Source of the DNA: Bacillota bacterium | GTDB taxonomy: Bacteria; Bacillota; Sulfobacillia; Sulfobacillales; Sulfobacillaceae | Reading direction: 5' to 3' | DNA: 5,812 bases | Assembly (NCBI GenBank): GCA_021820675.1 | Contig: JAKADI010000141.1 | Coordinates: 1 to 5,812 of the forward strand | Shown here: piece after piece, positions 5,395 to 5,812 of the stretch | Position numbering within the stretch: position 1 is the stretch's first letter | How the letters are laid out: each line of letters starts with the position of its first letter | Position numbers and translations under genes: made by a program | The notes under the pieces: generated by a model | What the model saw: the letters and a program-made list of their open reading frames with translations, nothing else | Told to the model about the DNA's origin: nothing | Databases searched by the model: none

Positions 5395-5812
5395 CGGGGG
5401 ATCCAGCTGGGTTCTACAAAATGTGCGGGTGATTGATCCCTTTCGGGGGATTGACAGCGTTGAAGATATTTGTGTCGTGGACGGAAAGATTAGTGACAGA
5501 TCCGCTTCCGGGGAGTGTATCGAATTTAATGGGCAAGGGTTGTGGCTGGTTCCTCGGCTTACGGATATGCATGTACACTTTCGAGAACCGGGCTTGGAAT
5601 ATAAAGAAGATTTATTCTCCGGGAGCCAGGCGGCGGCAGCTGGGGGATTTACTGTGGTGTGCCCCATGCCTAATACCAAGCCAGTTATTGATATCCCCAG
5701 TTTAATTCATTGGGAACAGGCTCGGGCGAGGGCAATTGGGCTTGTTCAAATTCTTCCAATTGGGGCCATTTCTAAGGGTCAAAACGGCCACGAATTGGCG
5801 GATCTCTACCAA
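5378..5812 (+). CDS. pyrC: Dihydroorotase, N-terminal part (3' end outside window)
   Basis: Zinc amidohydrolase that cyclises N-carbamoyl-aspartate to dihydroorotate, the step after PyrB. About 145 residues are visible. An N-terminal beta-rich part (VLQNVRVIDPFRGIDS, then VVDGKI) is followed by the metal-binding TDMHVHFREPG, whose HxH is residues 65 and 67. Next come EYKEDLFSGSQAAAAGG and CPMPNTKPVID, typical of the class I dihydroorotases of Gram-positive bacteria. The frame stays open to the right edge, ending on a codon boundary. The start is uncertain. GTG 5378 overlaps pyrB by 17 bp and gives about 10 residues before the conserved part, but its G-rich upstream stretch is too close to be a good ribosome site. 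GTG 5423 or 5429 would cut into the conserved first strand. No ATG lies in this frame near the expected start. Confidence 0.93.
   Translation, partial: MARTNNGGSSWVLQNVRVIDPFRGIDSVEDICVVDGKISDRSASGECIEFNGQGLWLVPRLTDMHVHFREPGLEYKEDLFSGSQAAAAGGFTVVCPMPNTKPVIDIPSLIHWEQARARAIGLVQILPIGAISKGQNGHELADLYQ

Noticed and set aside
5433..5705. Plus-strand and minus-strand open frames of about 90-100 aa over the pyrC region
   Set aside because: They are out of frame with the clear dihydroorotase sequence and show no family motifs, so they are chance frames over pyrC.

Overview
This window is a chromosomal housekeeping region of a Gram-positive (Firmicutes-type) bacterium. The gene order ileS - lspA - rluD-like (ylyB) - pyrR - pyrB - pyrC is the arrangement known from Bacillus and related Firmicutes, and the PyrR RNA attenuator ahead of pyrR is also a Firmicutes hallmark. 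Base composition looks roughly balanced by eye. This, with the divergent protein sequences, would fit a deep-branching lineage such as Sulfobacillus, but that assignment is only a guess.

Layout. Positions 1-1049 hold the C-terminal part of isoleucyl-tRNA synthetase. It is followed, with stop/start overlaps, by lipoprotein signal peptidase (1046-1516) and an RluD-family pseudouridine synthase (1497-2522). These three form a tightly packed plus-strand transcription unit. A minus-strand MscS-type mechanosensitive channel gene (2505-3443) converges on the pseudouridine synthase gene and overlaps its end by 18 bp. A roughly 475-bp divergent intergenic region (3444-3918) separates the channel gene from the pyrimidine genes. 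Its left 300 bases hold no gene I can support. Its right part holds a predicted promoter and a complete PyrR-controlled attenuator: a PyrR-binding hairpin, an alternative antiterminator pairing and an intrinsic terminator. The de novo pyrimidine operon follows: pyrR (3919-4476), pyrB (4477-5394) and the start of pyrC (5378 to the right edge).

How the parts work together. When uridine nucleotides are plentiful, UMP/UTP-bound PyrR should hold the leader hairpin at 3807-3842. This frees the terminator at 3862-3894 and switches off its own operon. When they are scarce, RNA 3829-3836 can pair with 3864-3871 and open the terminator, so aspartate transcarbamoylase (PyrB) and dihydroorotase (PyrC) are made. 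The uracil permease gene pyrP, which lies between pyrR and pyrB in Bacillus, is absent here. PyrR and PyrB abut with no second attenuator between them.

Nothing in the window looks like an undescribed system. The points most worth a second look are the mutually exclusive leader RNA structures, the channel gene inserted into an otherwise conserved gene order, an insertion in the channel's beta domain, and the altered KMSKS motif of IleRS.
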